From the NCBI GenBank assembly GCA_021613375.1, contig CM038727.1, positions 2,694,504 to 2,758,503 on the forward strand: a stretch of 64,000 nucleotides of DNA, given 5' to 3'. The stretch is from Megaleporinus macrocephalus (lineage: Eukaryota > Chordata > Actinopteri > Characiformes > Anostomidae). Both the position numbers and the translations under genes were made by a program. This document shows, piece after piece, positions 10,615 through 22,974 of the stretch; within the stretch, counting starts at the first letter, position 1; every line of letters starts with the position of its first letter. The notes below the pieces were generated by a model. The model saw nothing but the letters and a program-made list of their open reading frames with translations, did not search any database and was not told the origin of the DNA.

Positions 10615-12495
10615 TCTATAGTAGATGGCCATATGATGATCTATGACGTGATTGTGAGGTATGAGGATCCAGCAGTGCGGGCTCTGTAGATGAGAACAGG
10701 GTCATATGATGATCTGTAAAGTGATGGTCAGGCTGTGGATCTGACAGTCCAGGTTTGGTAGACGAGATCTATAAAGTGATTGTGAGGTATGAGGATCCAG
10801 CAGTGCAGGCTCTGTAGATGAGAACAGGGTCATATGATGATTTATAAATTGATTATCAGACCTGTGGATCCAACAGTCGAGGATATGTAGATGAAAACAG
10901 GGTCATATGATGGTCTATAAAGTGATGTACAGGTTTGTGGAACAGACAGTCCAGAATTTATAGAACAGGAGAGAGTTGTACAGTGATCTATAAAGTGATG
11001 GTCAGGTCTGTGGTATAGACAATCCAGTCTCTGTAGAAGAGGACAGGATCATAAGGTGATCTATAAAGGGATCAGGTCTGTGGATCAGACAGTTCAATCT
11101 TTGTAGAAGAGGACAGGGTTGTATGGTAATCTATAAAGTAATAGTCAGGTCTATAAATAAAACACACAGACAGTCTGTATGAGACAAAATGGACAAATTG
11201 TGATCTATAAAGTGTTGGTCAGGCCTATGGATCAGACAGTCCAGTCTCTGTAGACAAGAGCAGGCTCAGTTGGTGATCTATAAAGTGATGGTCAGGTCGA
11301 TGGATCTGGCAGTCCAGACTCTGTAGACGAGAACAGGCTCATATGGTCAATAATGCGTTGGTCAGGTCAGTAGATCAGACCTTCCAGTCTCTGTAGAAGA
11401 GGAAAGGGTTGTATAGTGATCCATAAAGTAATGGTCAGGTCAATAGATCAAACACAAAGACAGTCCAGTCTCTGTAGAAGAGAAAATGGATAAATGTTGA
11501 TCTAGAAAGTGATTGACAAACCTGCAGATCTGAGAATCCAGACTCTGTAGAAGAAGACAGGGATGTATATTGATCTATAAAGTGATGGTCAGGCCTGTAG
11601 ATCAGACAATCCAGTCTCTGTAGAAGAGGAAATAGACAAATGTTAATCTACAAAGTGATGGACAGACCTGTAGAACTGACAATTCAGACACTGTAGAAGA
11701 AGACAGGGATGTATATTGATCTATAAAGTGATGGTCAGATGCCGTGGATCAGAAAGTCCAATGTCTGTAAAAGAAAACATGGTTGTATAGTGATTTATAA
11801 AGTGGCTGGTCAGGTCTGTAGATCAGACAGTCCAGACTCTGTAGACGAGACCAAACTCATATAGTGATCTATAAAGTGATGGTCAGGTCTGTGGATCAGA
11901 CAGTCCAGACTCTGTAGACGAGAACAAACTCATATAGTGATCTATAAAGTGATGGTCAGGTCTGTGGATCAGACAGTCCAGACTCTGTAGACGAGAACAA
12001 ACTCATATAGTGATCTATAAAGTGATGGTCAGGTCTGTGGATCAGACAGTCCAGTCTCTGTAGAAGAAGACATGGCTGTATAGTGATCTATAAAGTGACG
12101 GTCTATGGATCAAACACAAAGACAGTCTAGTCTCTGTAGAAAAGGAAATGGACAAATGTTGATCTAGAAAGTGATTGACAGACCTGTAGATCTGACAATC
12201 CAGACTCTGTAGAAGAAGACCAGGTTTTTTAGTGATCTATAAAGTAATGGTCAGGTCTGTGGATCAGATGGTCCAGTTTCCATAGATGAGAACAGGCTCA
12301 TATGATGATCTATCATGTGATGGTCAGGCCTGCAGATCAGACAGTCCAGTCTCTATAGACGAGAACAGGCTCATATGATGATCTATAAAGTGATGGTCAG
12401 GCCTGTGGATCAGACAGTCCAGTCTCTGTAGAAGACATGGCTGTATAGTAATCTATAAAGTGATGGTCAGGTCTGTGAATCAGACAGTCCAATTG
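10615..12495 (+). repeat. 73-bp satellite, about 25 divergent copies
   Basis: Unit built on GATCTATAAAGTGATGGTCA, GGATCAGACAGTCCAG and CTCTGTAGAAGA. The copies around 11,830-12,060 are nearly identical, while both edges are more diverged. This is the usual pattern of an array homogenised in its middle. Confidence 0.9.
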
Positions 12496-13325
12496 TTTGC
12501 AGGTGAGTTAGCGAGTGGAGGCTGAATCATGTAAGGAGGAACATCATTCAGAGATCAGGCGGCTGTCCGTCTTCTTGTTAGGAAGAATAAACACCAGGCT
12601 GACCATGAGCTGTCCTTTATAGGTCTACAGAGCTGGACTGAGTGATCTCCTGCAGCTCTCTCAAATGAAAATGTTCTTTGGAACAACGATGCAGAAGAAT
12701 CACTCTGAGGAGACCATCCAGTGTTTATGAATGAGCTGGCTTTCCCCAAAATCCTGAAATCCTATATCCAAGAAGCATTCCCAGAGTACAAGTCTGATCC
12801 ACGTTGTGCATTGGAAGGGGTTCACTTAGCTTGTGTGTTGGAGTGGGCGTGGCACAAGAGGGGCAGATACTAACACTAAAGTTATGAACCACAGGTCAAT
12901 AAGAAAAAAATAAAAAAAACAACTTGGAAACTACTAAATTAATTAAATTCCATTACACTGTTCACGTTCACATAGAAAATTTGAACTTCAATGTAAAGCT
13001 CAATTGGGGGGGGATTAGTTTTATCCCAGTAAATTAGTAGCATCTAGAGGTCTTTCCAACAAAGAAACCATTTATTTCCTCAAACCACTTCATAAACCAA
13101 CAATTAAACAATTAAGAAAAACAAAACAAAATTAATAATTCACCTATAGTTAAACATAAACACCTACAGTGACCACGCTGCTCCGGCTACACCGGTCACG
13201 CTCCCGGTTCTCTCCATTGCTCGTGGAAGCAACCCTCCGTTTACCCTACCCCGAACCTTTTCCACGGTTCACTACTAAGTCATCCTACGAGCTGCTCTGA
13301 AGAAACGTTCACAACGGGTCAAGCC
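12496..13325. other. Unique AT-rich stretch, nothing recognised
   Basis: Contains short A- and G-runs and no convincing gene. Confidence 0.4.
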
Positions 13326-13329
13326 TTCG

Positions 13330-13510
13330 CTTCTACACTGATCATTCGGCTGAAGTTCTAGGCAGGTGGCCCGAATTTGAGGCTGAAGTAAAGGCTTTGG
13401 CTCAGCGAGGCATGTACCGTGGATTCGCCTACCCATATTTTATTCTATCTCTAGATAGAAGTAGTGTATGCTGTTATAATTATGGTCAAAAACAGAAATT
13501 CCTTCCAAAA
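13330..13510 (+). mobile_element. L1-type ORF1p C-terminal-domain remnant
   Basis: One frame reads RFYTDHSAEVLGRW, then EVKALAQRGM, then GFAYPYF, then a Gly-Gln-Lys-Gln-Lys-Phe. This resembles the order of motifs in fish L1/Tx1 ORF1 proteins (acidic/Tyr lead, R-x-x-F, lysine helix, (L/A)YPA core, hydrophobic strand). Stops on both sides show decay. An AT-rich tail follows to about 13,920. Recognition is by pattern only. Confidence 0.4.
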
Positions 13511-14058
13511 AGATGTGGCTGAAGCAGATTGACAAGTGGTTACCTATAGAAAAACTAACTTACGAGTTCCACCAGAACTTTTATCATTCTGATTTATCAA
13601 AATTTGGTCCCCTTTACAGCTGTATCTGGAAAAGCCAACTGAAATTCCTTCTAGACACTCACCTCTACAATCAAACATCCTATTATGTTTTGTCCCGTCT
13701 CTGTTTTAAAAATAGTTTTTATACTTTATACTTTTTATATTAAGAGACACAAACTTTATTTTATAGTCTGTATTATACTGTTACCCTGGACTTTGTATAC
13801 TTGTATATATTTTTTGTATATTATGGCAAATAATGTAAAACCCAATAAACAGTTGATAAAAAAAAGCCCGGAAGATATGATTGGTCAGTTTAATTGTCAT
13901 TTGAAATTGGTATCGCTCTGAATTGTGACTCCCTGGCCTCCTCTGTACATGAACAGCGGGACCACCAATCACCAACAGACATGTTTCAATAATATATTTG
14001 TCTATAATTTTATAATTGTTTAGATGTGGATTGTCAAACTGTGAGTAGATAAATTAAA

Positions 14059-14061
<3 letters not shown>

Positions 14062-14131
<70 letters not shown>

Positions 14132-14168
14132 AGAATATTTAAGGCCCTCTAATAGGGCGTAGAGGGCC
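14062..14168. repeat. (AT)n(GT)n microsatellite plus a 9-bp-arm hairpin
   Basis: Alternating AT then GT dinucleotides run at about 14,062-14,129. Just after, GGCCCTCTA (14,143-14,151) and TAGAGGGCC (14,160-14,168) form a perfect inverted repeat with an 8-base loop. Confidence 0.85.
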
Positions 14169-14529
14169 ATGATGGTTCCCCACTGTGATTGGATGAACCC
14201 TAATGCAAGGCTCAATGTTATAGACTGTTCAGAAAAATAAGAAAACATGCACCCCACAAACCAAAGCACAATAAAAACAAAAATAAACCCAATTTATTTT
14301 AACGTGTGCTTCAAAGGGTTAAGAACTTCAGGTTCTAAGAGGAAGTCAACATCATGCATAACTCAACTCCGCCTTGTTTTGCCTCCACCTCATCTGGCAC
14401 AGCTGGCCGACTATTTTCTCCCATGCTGCGGTTTATTATTCATGCACCGTGTGTTGGAATTGCATCACTGATCATCATGAAAGGAGGAGGGTGGGAGTTT
14501 CATCACGATGAGTAAAATAATAATAATAC

Positions 14530-15040
14530 CCTCCGTATAAACGCTCTCTCGCCAATCGTTGCACCATTTGAGCTCGCGATGACAAAGACGAGCTAGCGAG
14601 ACAGCGAGCGAGTGAGCGGGATCGTCGGCTGCTAGCCTAGCAACGCTGAGCTCTTCAGAAGATAGTTTGAAAGAATTTCCAGAGGATGAAAAAATAAAAA
14701 CGAAACAGGCGATCTGTCAGACGTAGCAGTCAGAGTTAATAAGGCTGAACCGTATCAGGCTGGCCCAATCAAAGTCTGCCAGACGTACATCTGTTTACGG
14801 GGTTCAGAGGAGATTAGCGGCGGGTAAAGCCCGCGCCAGAGCATGAGCCGGATTGATGCGTCTGGGAATAACGCTCGGCGCCCGCTGGAAGCCACTGAGA
14901 GCCCCCGCGAAGCCTGTGTTGTCTACGTTCGTCGCGGTGCTGATGTTCATCAACATCCAGATGATTGATTCCATCCATCAAGCCGAGGAGAATCAATGTT
15001 TTATCTCTCGGAAAACAAGCCGGGATGCAGAAGTTTAGCT
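14530..15040 (+). promoter_or_regulatory. CpG island with TATA-like box
   Basis: TATAAA occurs at 14,536-14,541, and a CCAAT element (GCCAATCG) lies about 15 bp downstream. CpG-dense DNA follows (GAGCTCGCGATGACAAAGAC, CGGCGCCCGC, CGTTCGTCGCGG). This is the strongest promoter-like signature between 10 and 20 kb. Confidence 0.4.
14856..15038 (+). CDS. Small ORF with an N-terminal membrane-anchor-like segment
   Basis: From the ATG at 14,856 the frame gives 60 residues. A basic Arg/Lys-rich lead is followed by a hydrophobic stretch (VLSTFVAVLMFINIQMI), then a polar Gln/Glu/Lys segment ending at TAG 15,036-15,038. The layout resembles a type II signal-anchor, as in Golgi enzymes, so this could be a first coding exon, but I see no good GT donor before the stop. 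It sits inside the CpG island described above. Family not recognised. Confidence 0.3.
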   Translation: MRLGITLGARWKPLRAPAKPVLSTFVAVLMFINIQMIDSIHQAEENQCFISRKTSRDAEV

Positions 15041-15409
15041 TTAAATAACTTTTTAAGGAATTAGAGCCGCTTGGACCAATAGGAGTGCTCCAAAATCACT
15101 TCATTAATAAAACCTCATTAACTCACTCCGGAGAGACTTTTGGAGATACTCGTTTTTCTTTGGACTGTGAAGACAGAGGGCCTTGCAAATGACACAAGGG
15201 TCTCGACCCCCCATTGGCGACAGGTCAAGTTCCCCCCTGATGTCAGCGAATAACAGTAATAACACACAGGTGGACGTGCCAGCTGGACAGAGACTCTCTC
15301 TCAACACAGGCTGTCCGTCTCGCTGACCTCTGTGTCTTGCTTGTTTGGCACCAGAGCCGGTCCTGACCTCCAGTCCAGGAGACAATGCGAGCTGTCCAGG
15401 ATTCTGTCA

Positions 15410-16530
15410 GAGATGTGGGAGCTGAAGTTCAGCTGCTTGCTTTGGGAATTTTCCAGTCCACCTTAAATGGCACTGCAGTTACACTCTGATGCAGCTAAAG
15501 CATTTAAGGTGGGACGTTAGATTAAGAATCTGGTGAATAGGACATAAGAGTTCAGCAGCTTGCTGTGGGAACTTTCCAGTCCACCTTAAATGGTGCTGCT
15601 GTTACATTCTGGTGCAGCTGATTAATTTAAGGTGGAACATTCGATGAAGAATCTGGTGAATAGGATGTGGGAGCTAAAGCTCAGTCGCTTGCTTTGGGAA
15701 TTTTCCGTTCCACCTTAAATAGTGCAGCAGTTACAATCTGATGCAGCTAAAGCATTTAAAGTGGAACACTAGATTAAAACTCTGGCAAATAGGATGTGGG
15801 AGCTAAAGCTCAGTAGCTTGCTTTGGGAATTTTCTGTTCCACCTTAAATGGTGCAGCAGTTACATTGTGGCACAGCTGCAGCATTTAAGGTGGGACGCTA
15901 GATGAAGAATCTGGCGAATAGGATGTGGGAGCTTGCTTTGGGAATTTTTATTCCACCTTAAATTGTGCTGCTGTTACATTCTGGCGTCTGTACAAGCTGC
16001 AATATTTAAGGTGGAACATTAGATTAAGAATCTGGCAAACAGGATGTAACAGTTCAGCAGCTTGCTTTGGGAATTTTCTTTTCCACCTTTAATGGTGCTG
16101 CAGTTCCAATCTGATGCAGCTAAAGCATTTAAGGTGGAACATCATATTAAGAATCTGGCGAATAGGATGTGGGAGCTGAAGTTCAGCAGCATGCTTTGGA
16201 AACGTTCCAGTCCACCTTAAATGGTGCTACAGTTAAATTCTGGTGTCTGTACAAACCGCAGCATTTAAGATGAAGACGTTAGATGAAGAAACTGGAAAAT
16301 AGAATGTAGGAACTAAAGCTCAGCAGCTTGCTTTGAGAATTTTACATTCTACCTTAAACTGTGCTGTTGTTACATTCTGGTACAGCTGCAGCATTTAAGG
16401 TAGAACACTAGATCTGGAAAAATCCGGAAAATCAGATGTGGGAGCTTATGTTCAGCAGCTTGTTTGGGGAATTTTCAGTTTCATCTTAAACGGCTTCAGT
16501 TACATTTTGATGCAGCTGCAGTATTTAGGG
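15410..16530 (+). repeat. About 126-bp satellite, 9 copies
   Basis: Units contain GGATGTGGGAGCTAAAGCTC, CTTGCTTTGGGAATTTTC, TTCCACCTTAAATGGTGC and AGCATTTAAGGTGG. Copies are 75-90 percent similar by eye. Each copy has a short internal inverted pair (CCACCTTAAAT and ATTTAAGGTGG). Confidence 0.88.
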
Positions 16531-16614
16531 ATTTGGAGCTCGACCCGTTTATCCTCCCTCTTCTGTAAAAACAGGATTTGTATCTGAAGAACAGAGTTTG
16601 AGGTTCAAGGGTAT

Positions 16615-17690
16615 GTACAGTTCTGAGTACTGAACTCTCACTATTACACTATATAACAGTGTTATTACAGGTTTACAGTTCTAAGTACTGAACTCTCACT
16701 ATTACACTATATAACAGTGTTATTACAGGTTTACAGTTCTGAGTACTGAACTCTCACTATTACACTATATAACAGTGTTATTACAGTTTTACAGTTCTGA
16801 GTACTGAACTCTCACTACTACACTATATAACAGCGTTATTACAGGTTTACAGTTCTGAGTACTGAACTCTCACTACTACACTATATAATGGCGTTATTAC
16901 AGGTTTACAGTTCTGGGCACTGAACTCTCACTATTAAACTATGTAACAGCGTTATTACAGGTTTACAGTTCTGAGTACTGAAGTCTCACTATTACACTAT
17001 ATAACAGCGTTATTACAGGTTTACAGTTCTGAGTACTGAACTCTCACTAGTACACTATATAACAGTGTTATTACATGTTTACAGTTCTGAACTCTCACTA
17101 TTACACTATATAACAGTGTTATTACAGGTTTACAGTTCTGAGTACTGAACTCTCACTATTATACTATATAACAGTGTTATTACAGATTTACAGTTCTGAT
17201 TACTGAACTCTCACTATTACACTATATAACAGCGTTATTACAGGTTTACAGTTCTGAGTACTGAACTCTCACTATTACACTATATAACAGTGTTATTACA
17301 TGTTTACAGTTCTGAACTCTCACTATTACACTATATAACAGCGTTATTACAGGTTTACAGTTCTGAGTACTGAACTCTCACTATTACACTATATAACAGT
17401 GTTATTACAGGTTTACAGTTCTGAGTACTGAACTCTCACTACTACACTATATAACAGTGTTATTACAGGTTTACAGTTCTGAACTCTCACTATTACACTA
17501 TATAACTGTGTTATTACAGGTTTACAGTTCTGATTACTGAACTCTCACTATTACAATATATAACAGTGTTATTACAGGTTTACAGTTCTGAGTACTGAAT
17601 TCACTACTACACTATATAACAGTGTTATTACAGGTTTACAGTTCAGAGTACTGAACTCTCACTAGTACACTCTATAACAGTGTATATCCA
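16615..17690 (+). repeat. 58-bp satellite (array 1), about 18 copies
   Basis: Unit contains CAGTTCTGAGTACTGAACTC, TCACTATTACACTATATAAC and AGTGTTATTACAGGTTTA. Some units lack GAGTACT. The same family recurs at 24,325-24,866. Confidence 0.92.
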
Positions 17691-17769
17691 GCATACGGTT
17701 CATCAGTAGAGGTGATGCTGGACCATCAGCCAGTATAAGCAGGATGGACTGTACTGGGAGCACTGGGAT

Positions 17770-17806
17770 GTGTGTGTGTGTGTGTGTGTGTGGGGGGGGG
17801 GGGGTG
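17770..17806 (+). repeat. (GT)n followed by poly-G
   Basis: A short GT run passes directly into about 13 G residues. Confidence 0.9.
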
Positions 17807-17982
17807 TCAGACCCTTCTTCTCAATCGATTCAGTTGTTTTTGAGTTTGAGGTTGAGCAGAACAGGCTGTGGAACCTGGTTGCATCATTTCTGAACAAGTG
17901 AAAGCTGTTTTATTGGAAAGGAAAGGAGGAATAGCGGTGGATAAATAGTTAAAGGAGCTGTTATTAAATTGTTAAAGGAACG

Positions 17983-18485
17983 TTAAAGGAAAATGATGCA
18001 ACCCAGAACCCAGCTAGCATGGACCATGCTCAGAAATGAGCTGAAAAAGGGTGGGGGTGGGGGGACGAACCCAGAGGGCTTGGGCTGGAGTTCCGTGTGG
18101 CTTGGGGCGTGTGCGTGAACAGTGCCCCCCCAAAAACTGGTTGGGTGGAACACCAGTCGGGAACTTTGGATAGCATGGTCAGGGATTCCTTGATGAAGAG
18201 CTGATGATGCTGTGCCGATCCTGAAGGAGTAGATGGAGTTGGATTGTGACCGCTGGGTGAAGGATCTCTTCACAAGGAATAGATGTAAAGATGATTTGAA
18301 TTAGGTGGTCCTGCCATGCCGGTCGGATTTACGGAGTTTGAGGAAAAATGGATGGCGACGTCAAGGATTTGGAGGTCGGACGGGCTTGGGTGGCATGTAG
18401 GATAAGGGGTTGTAGAGGTTGCGGTGGATACAGAGGAACGGAGGTTTTGTTCGCCACGGGAACGAAGCAAGGATGGGGTTGTATA
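17983..18485 (-). mobile_element. DIRS/Ngaro-type tyrosine recombinase remnant
   Basis: On the - strand, one frame (about 18,273 to 18,130) reads YSFRIGTASSALHQGIPDHA, the typical HxxR box of DIRS/Ngaro recombinases. The first His is replaced by Tyr, and the GIPDH motif is intact. A +1 shift just after it restores a PDWCST-like segment corresponding to the usual GRWSS block. Farther upstream on the - strand, up to 18,480, frames resembling the hydrophobic and K-S-D/T-x-x-G-R region occur with stops between them. The element is a broken 3' coding fragment; flanking split repeats were not identified. Confidence 0.6.
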
Positions 18486-18714
18486 TATAGTAGGTAGAGA
18501 TAATTAGGGCGTGGTCCAGCTCCCAAAACCAAGTCACGTGGTAACTCCACTAAAGACCTGAGACCGCCCGCTGTGAGGGTCTGTATTCCTCATCTATCTT
18601 CGTAGACTGGCACTGTTAATGGACCCCTCAATCCCAGAGACCTGTTACAACTTCCTGAGCACAATTTACAACAGATTATTTTGGATTGTAATGCTGATTA
18701 GCTGGACATACTGG

Positions 18715-18910
18715 TCACTTTGTTCTAACACCACTGACAGTCCACTGTGGAATATTTAGTAGTGAGGAAACTTCACCACTGGACTTGTTGAACAGGTGGC
18801 GTCCTATCACGGTACCACGCTGGAGTTCACTATGACCCACTCTTTACTAATGTGTGTGGAAGCAGTCTGCAGGACTAGGAGCTGATTTTATACACCTGTG
18901 GCTGTGTATG
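18715..18910 (-). mobile_element. Tc1 transposase N-terminal fragment
   Basis: Read on the - strand, the sequence carries the teleost Tc1 helix-turn-helix start, where a block spelling approximately G-C-H-L-F-N-K-S-S (with changes) is followed by the S-L-L-N-I-P-Q-type segment (GTGGAATATTTAGTAGTGAG on the + strand). It is truncated on both sides. It belongs to the same Tc1 group as 57,040-57,790. Confidence 0.6.
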
Positions 18911-19084
18911 TGTCTATCTATCTATATTTTTCTGGTGCTAGTTTGTGTCAAGCTTTTTTAGGAAGGTGGACTAAGTAGGTGTTTCTATTAAAGTGGCCAG
19001 TGAGATCATTTAATTGTTCTTTAGTTAGCAAACGATGAGAACGCTGCTAAGCCTCCAGCAGAACAGAGAGAGCGGAGCTCTGCG

Positions 19085-19290
19085 GTGGACCGGCGGATCA
19101 AGTTTACGTCCTGAAATCCTCTGATTAAGCTCCCTGTTGGTGTCCTCTTATCACATTCCGATTATCTTAATTACACTAATCAGGGCTAATCGCACAGCAG
19201 TAAACACATTAATAATCTCCCACAAATATTTACTAAATATTCACTCCGGCTGATTTGCATGATGGAAAAAAGAACCGCAGTGATTTGCAC
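19085..19290. promoter_or_regulatory. Candidate conserved non-coding element with octamer site
   Basis: Non-repetitive, with several homeodomain-type TAAT/ATTA cores and an octamer ATTTGCAT at 19,253-19,260, plus a near copy (ATTTGCAC) at about 19,283. No coding frame. Conservation is inferred from composition only. Confidence 0.35.
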
Positions 19291-19299
19291 ACACATGGG

Positions 19300-19600
19300 A
19301 GCCAAAACATTATAACCAACCACCCACTAAACTGTGAAGGTGCATCAAGACGCTCAGCAGATCCTCAGGGCAGGTCCTCCAAGTTATGAGCTGGAGCTGC
19401 CACTGATTGGACATGTCTTTCCAGCACCTTCCACAGATTTGTAGACCATTAAACCCTACGTCACATTCCTCAAAGTGTTCCTGAGCAATAGCTGTGTCCC
19501 GTTTTAGGGGCTGCATCCTGCGGACGCTGCATTTGTAGGCCGACTTGTTCACAGCAGCCTCTCTAGGCTCTCTCATTTTGAAGGCTCCTGCACTGTGAAT
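19300..19600 (-). mobile_element. Dispersed repeat fragment ending in AACATTATAACCAACC
   Basis: The left border, read on the - strand, is GGTTGGTTATAATGTTTTGG, resembling the terminal TTTTAATGTTATGACTG of the element ending at 59,700. An 88-codon - frame is open but has no recognised domain. Likely a non-autonomous transposon fragment. Confidence 0.3.
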
Positions 19601-20099
19601 CCCTCACCAGCCAGCATATGGGACTAATGGAAACGCTGGACCACTGGTCCACTCTGGTAAGGTAAAAGAGGCGTGAAGATCCTCAGCACCTCATGTAGGA
19701 GCTGAAATGTTAAGCTCTTTCACATTTAACTCAACATTTAAGGCTTAGTTTAAGCTGCTTTCAGAGATTCTGATCATTCTGATGTTTTGAGGAGCTGCTC
19801 CATCATCTCCATCGCTGTTATGCCAACAGCAGAGGCAAGACATTTTTTTTCCACTGTATGAATAACGGTGCTTAGAGTCCAAGATGCTGTTAGTTATACA
19901 TGCATATGAATTCATTTAAATTAAGCAAATAAATTATGGCCCATGTGCAGAGGCCTTGGGAGTTGAAGACATGGAGACCCCTGGTTTCCATCACCACCAT
20001 TGAACATGACTCTTTAAGACATGTTGGCTCAAATGTGGTTTCAGCAGGATATTAAACAGGCCAGCATACCTGTTCAGATAACCAAAGGGTGCTGCTCTG

Positions 20100-20990
20100 T
20101 CCCCACCGCCACCCCAAGCCAAAACACTATCACCCCTCATCCGTCATCCCCACCACCACCCTCCCCACAACTCCACCATCAAACGTAGTTTCAATGGGCT
20201 AACAAACACATCAACATACCTTTCAGATCACCAAGGGGCCCTGCTTTCTCCCCACTGCCACTCATCCATCATCCCCACCAACCTCCTCACAACTCCACCA
20301 TCAAATGTGCTTTCACCACCACTTACACTGCCACAACCCCTCCGTCACCCTCTAAACCACACCACCCCAACCCCTATCCCACATCCACACCAACACCAAC
20401 CCCGAAACCTGGCGGTGGTAGTGCAGGAGGGTCCATGGAAACCACTAAACACTAAACTAAACTGAAGACAAGGCTGTTACGAGAACAAACCAGAAAACTA
20501 ACAGGAAGCCAAATGATGGGGGAACCCAGCAAACAAGCGTCCAACAGAATGTGGGGCAACACTGGGAGCAAACAGAGGAGTGTATGTACACCAGGACTGA
20601 CGGAAAGCACCTGGAAAAGGGAGGAGCTAAAACTATACCCAACGCTAGGCACAACAAAAGGGAACAGCCAAGAAGGAGCTAAACTCAACAAACAAAAGCA
20701 CATGGCTGAGACATGAAGGTGAGTAGCAGAGAACATGCCCACCACTTTACTGCCACCCAACCTACATCCCCACCACCCCACCAACGCCCACCCATCACCC
20801 CCACCACCAACCACCTTCCATCCACACTGCTCCCCAACCATCCACCACCTCAAACCCACAACCCCACCACCCAAACGCCTACCCCACATCCACACCGACA
20901 CCCTACAACCCCACCACCACATACCCTCTGTCCACACCACCACCCTACAACCCCACCACTATTTACCCTTTATCCATTCCACCACCAACC
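20100..20990. repeat. CCA/CCCCAC-rich low-complexity blocks and intervening A-rich repeat
   Basis: 20,100-20,420 and 20,740-20,990 are CCACC-rich. The block between (20,425-20,735) is A-rich with AACAAACCAGAAAACTAACA-type sequence, similar in style to 29,990-30,290 and 36,810-37,000, and may be a dispersed retroelement tail. Open frames here are compositional. Confidence 0.55.
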
Positions 20991-21275
20991 GGAAATCTGG
21001 CGGTGGCAGTATCACAGTTTGGGCTGTCTTGCTGCTATTTGGAACAGAACTGCTTGCCATCTTTAAACCTCAACAGAAGGTGGTCCTGCAGAAAGACAAC
21101 AAACCTAAAACATGTTTCAGTTCCTGAAATCAGAGCCTCACATACTTTTACCAGCAAACACTGAATTCCATCTTTAGAACCTCATCCCAGCCGTGAACCT
21201 GCCGGTGGCAGTATCACAGTTTGGGCTGGTTTTCTGCTATTTGGACCAGAACTGCTTCCCATCATTTGATGGACA
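20985..21275 (+). mobile_element. Two Tc1 transposase fragments in tandem
   Basis: 20,990-21,115 and 21,190-21,270 both contain GGCGGTGGCAGTATCACAGT or its near copy, encoding a GGGSITVWA segment. This corresponds to the GG-x-V/I-M-V-W-G block between the first and second catalytic Asp of Tc1 transposases. The first copy continues to QKDNKPKT, the degraded QQDNAPxHT block. A third short trace occurs at about 20,404. Confidence 0.6.
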
Positions 21276-21944
21276 TCCATCTGTGAACTGAACCTCAGCA
21301 GAAGGTTCAGTTCACCAAGTTTTACCAGCCAGTTGATATCAGATTGTTCAGTTTAATCGATTAATGAAAAGCTACATAATTGATTAATTTAATGTATTTG
21401 TTTGATTGGGTTCTTTTGATCTATTCTTATGAGTTAAATGAAGATCTGATCATATTTCAAGTCACATTTTAATGGAAATGGAAATTCACAACATTTTAAA
21501 GGGTTTAGCAACTCTCTATGAGACCCTCTCCTGTTTGTGATTCCTCCACATATTGCATGGCACCACAGGGAGGGCAAGTTCTTCACTGTCCGCTCGTGCC
21601 CTCGTACCACTGTGAGGTCTTCATCTGTGGGTCTTTTTCATTTGGTTCTTTCATTGTTTGAAAGATATGACTGACCTTATGCTTTTCTGTTTACTATAAC
21701 AGGCTGTTCTTTAGCAACCATTACGAACGACTGGAGCACAATGAGTCATTCTCAAGGCGCTGACCTTCCTAGCCACGGTCACGTCAGCAATCAGCGATGG
21801 AGCAAAAGTACCCCTATTGGAGTAAAAGTACAAATAACTCCATTTGATATGCCAACAAAAGTGAGTGAGTCAAAATCTGGATATACCCGCTGAAGCAAGT
21901 GCTTGAGTGAGAATGATGAATGGCCCAATATAAATGCTCCAAAA

Positions 21945-22232
21945 CCCCGCTAGTCAAGGTCACAGGAGGGGCTGGAGCCAATCCCAGCGTCATCAGGCGA
22001 AGGCGGGGTACACCATGGACAGTTCGCCAGTCCATCACATGACCAACACACACTCACACCTACGGTCAGTTTAGAGTGAGGATCCTAACATACATCTGTT
22101 TGGACTGTGGGAGGAAACCGGAGTACCCGAAGGAACCCACTCAAACACGGAGAGAACATACACACTCCACACAGAACCACCCAGACCGGGAATCCAACCC
22201 AGATCATCTAACTGTGAGGAGACAGTGCTGAC
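21945..22232 (+). mobile_element. Widespread teleost dispersed repeat (copy 1)
   Basis: Core words GGAGCCAATCCCAGCGTCAT, GGCGGGGTACACCATGGACA and TTTGGACTGTGGGAGGAAAC are familiar from many fish genomes (from memory). A second copy lies at 42,985-43,218. Class not assigned. Confidence 0.65.
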
Positions 22233-22681
22233 CACTACACCACCATACTAACCACTACACCACCATACTAACCACTACACCACCATACTGACCACTACAC
22301 CACCATACTGACCACCACACCACAGTGCTGACCACTACACCACCATACTAACCACTACACCACCGTACTAACCACTACACCACCGTACTAACCACTACAC
22401 CACCATACTGACCACTACACCACCATACTGACCACTACACCACCATACTAACCACTACACCACCATACTAACCACTACACCACCGTACTGACCACTACAC
22501 CACCATACTAACCACTACACCACCATACTAACCACTACACCACCGTACTAACCACTACACCACCGTACTAACCACTACACCACCGTACTAACCACTACAC
22601 CACAGTGCTGACCACTACACCACAGTGCTGACTACTACACCACAGTGCTGACCACTACACCACAGTGCTGACCACTACACC
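22222..22681 (+). repeat. 20-bp satellite (array 1), about 22 copies
   Basis: Unit ATACTAACCACTACACCACC with GTACTGACC and GTGCTGACC variants. The first unit is the natural end of the dispersed repeat just upstream (AGTGCTGACCACTACACCAC), so the array grew from that end. Confidence 0.92.
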
Positions 22682-22689
22682 CGCCTGCT

Positions 22690-22770
22690 CCAAAACAGCT
22701 TGGAAAAATTTCTGGTTTTATTGACTTACATTGGAAGTAAAAGTTTTTGGCCTCTCCTGTAAAGTTTAAT
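22690..22770 (+). repeat. Dispersed repeat, copy 1 of 3
   Basis: Shares AACAGCTTGG, TTGACTTACATTG and GGCCTCTCCTGT-type words with 35,885-36,000 (+) and 39,885-40,015 (-). Confidence 0.5.
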
Positions 22771-22974
22771 ATTAATTTTTAGACTAATACAGTTCAGCTA
22801 AATACATTTCCTCTCTAGTCGCCTCTTTAGGTTGTATTTCATGTCAAGTTGTGCAGAAAATCACAGGTAAAGTTAGGAGGTGTAGCAGCGCTGCTGTTCA
22901 TATTCCTGGTTTTCATGTTTCTACCTTAACAGAGGTGAGAAATCCTCCTCATTTCTGAACCTCACATCAAAAAT

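Noticed and set aside
20452..21127. 163-codon minus and 130-codon plus frames
   Set aside because: Trp/Gly- or Pro/Thr/His-biased translation of CCACC low-complexity DNA with a Tc1 fragment at the end.
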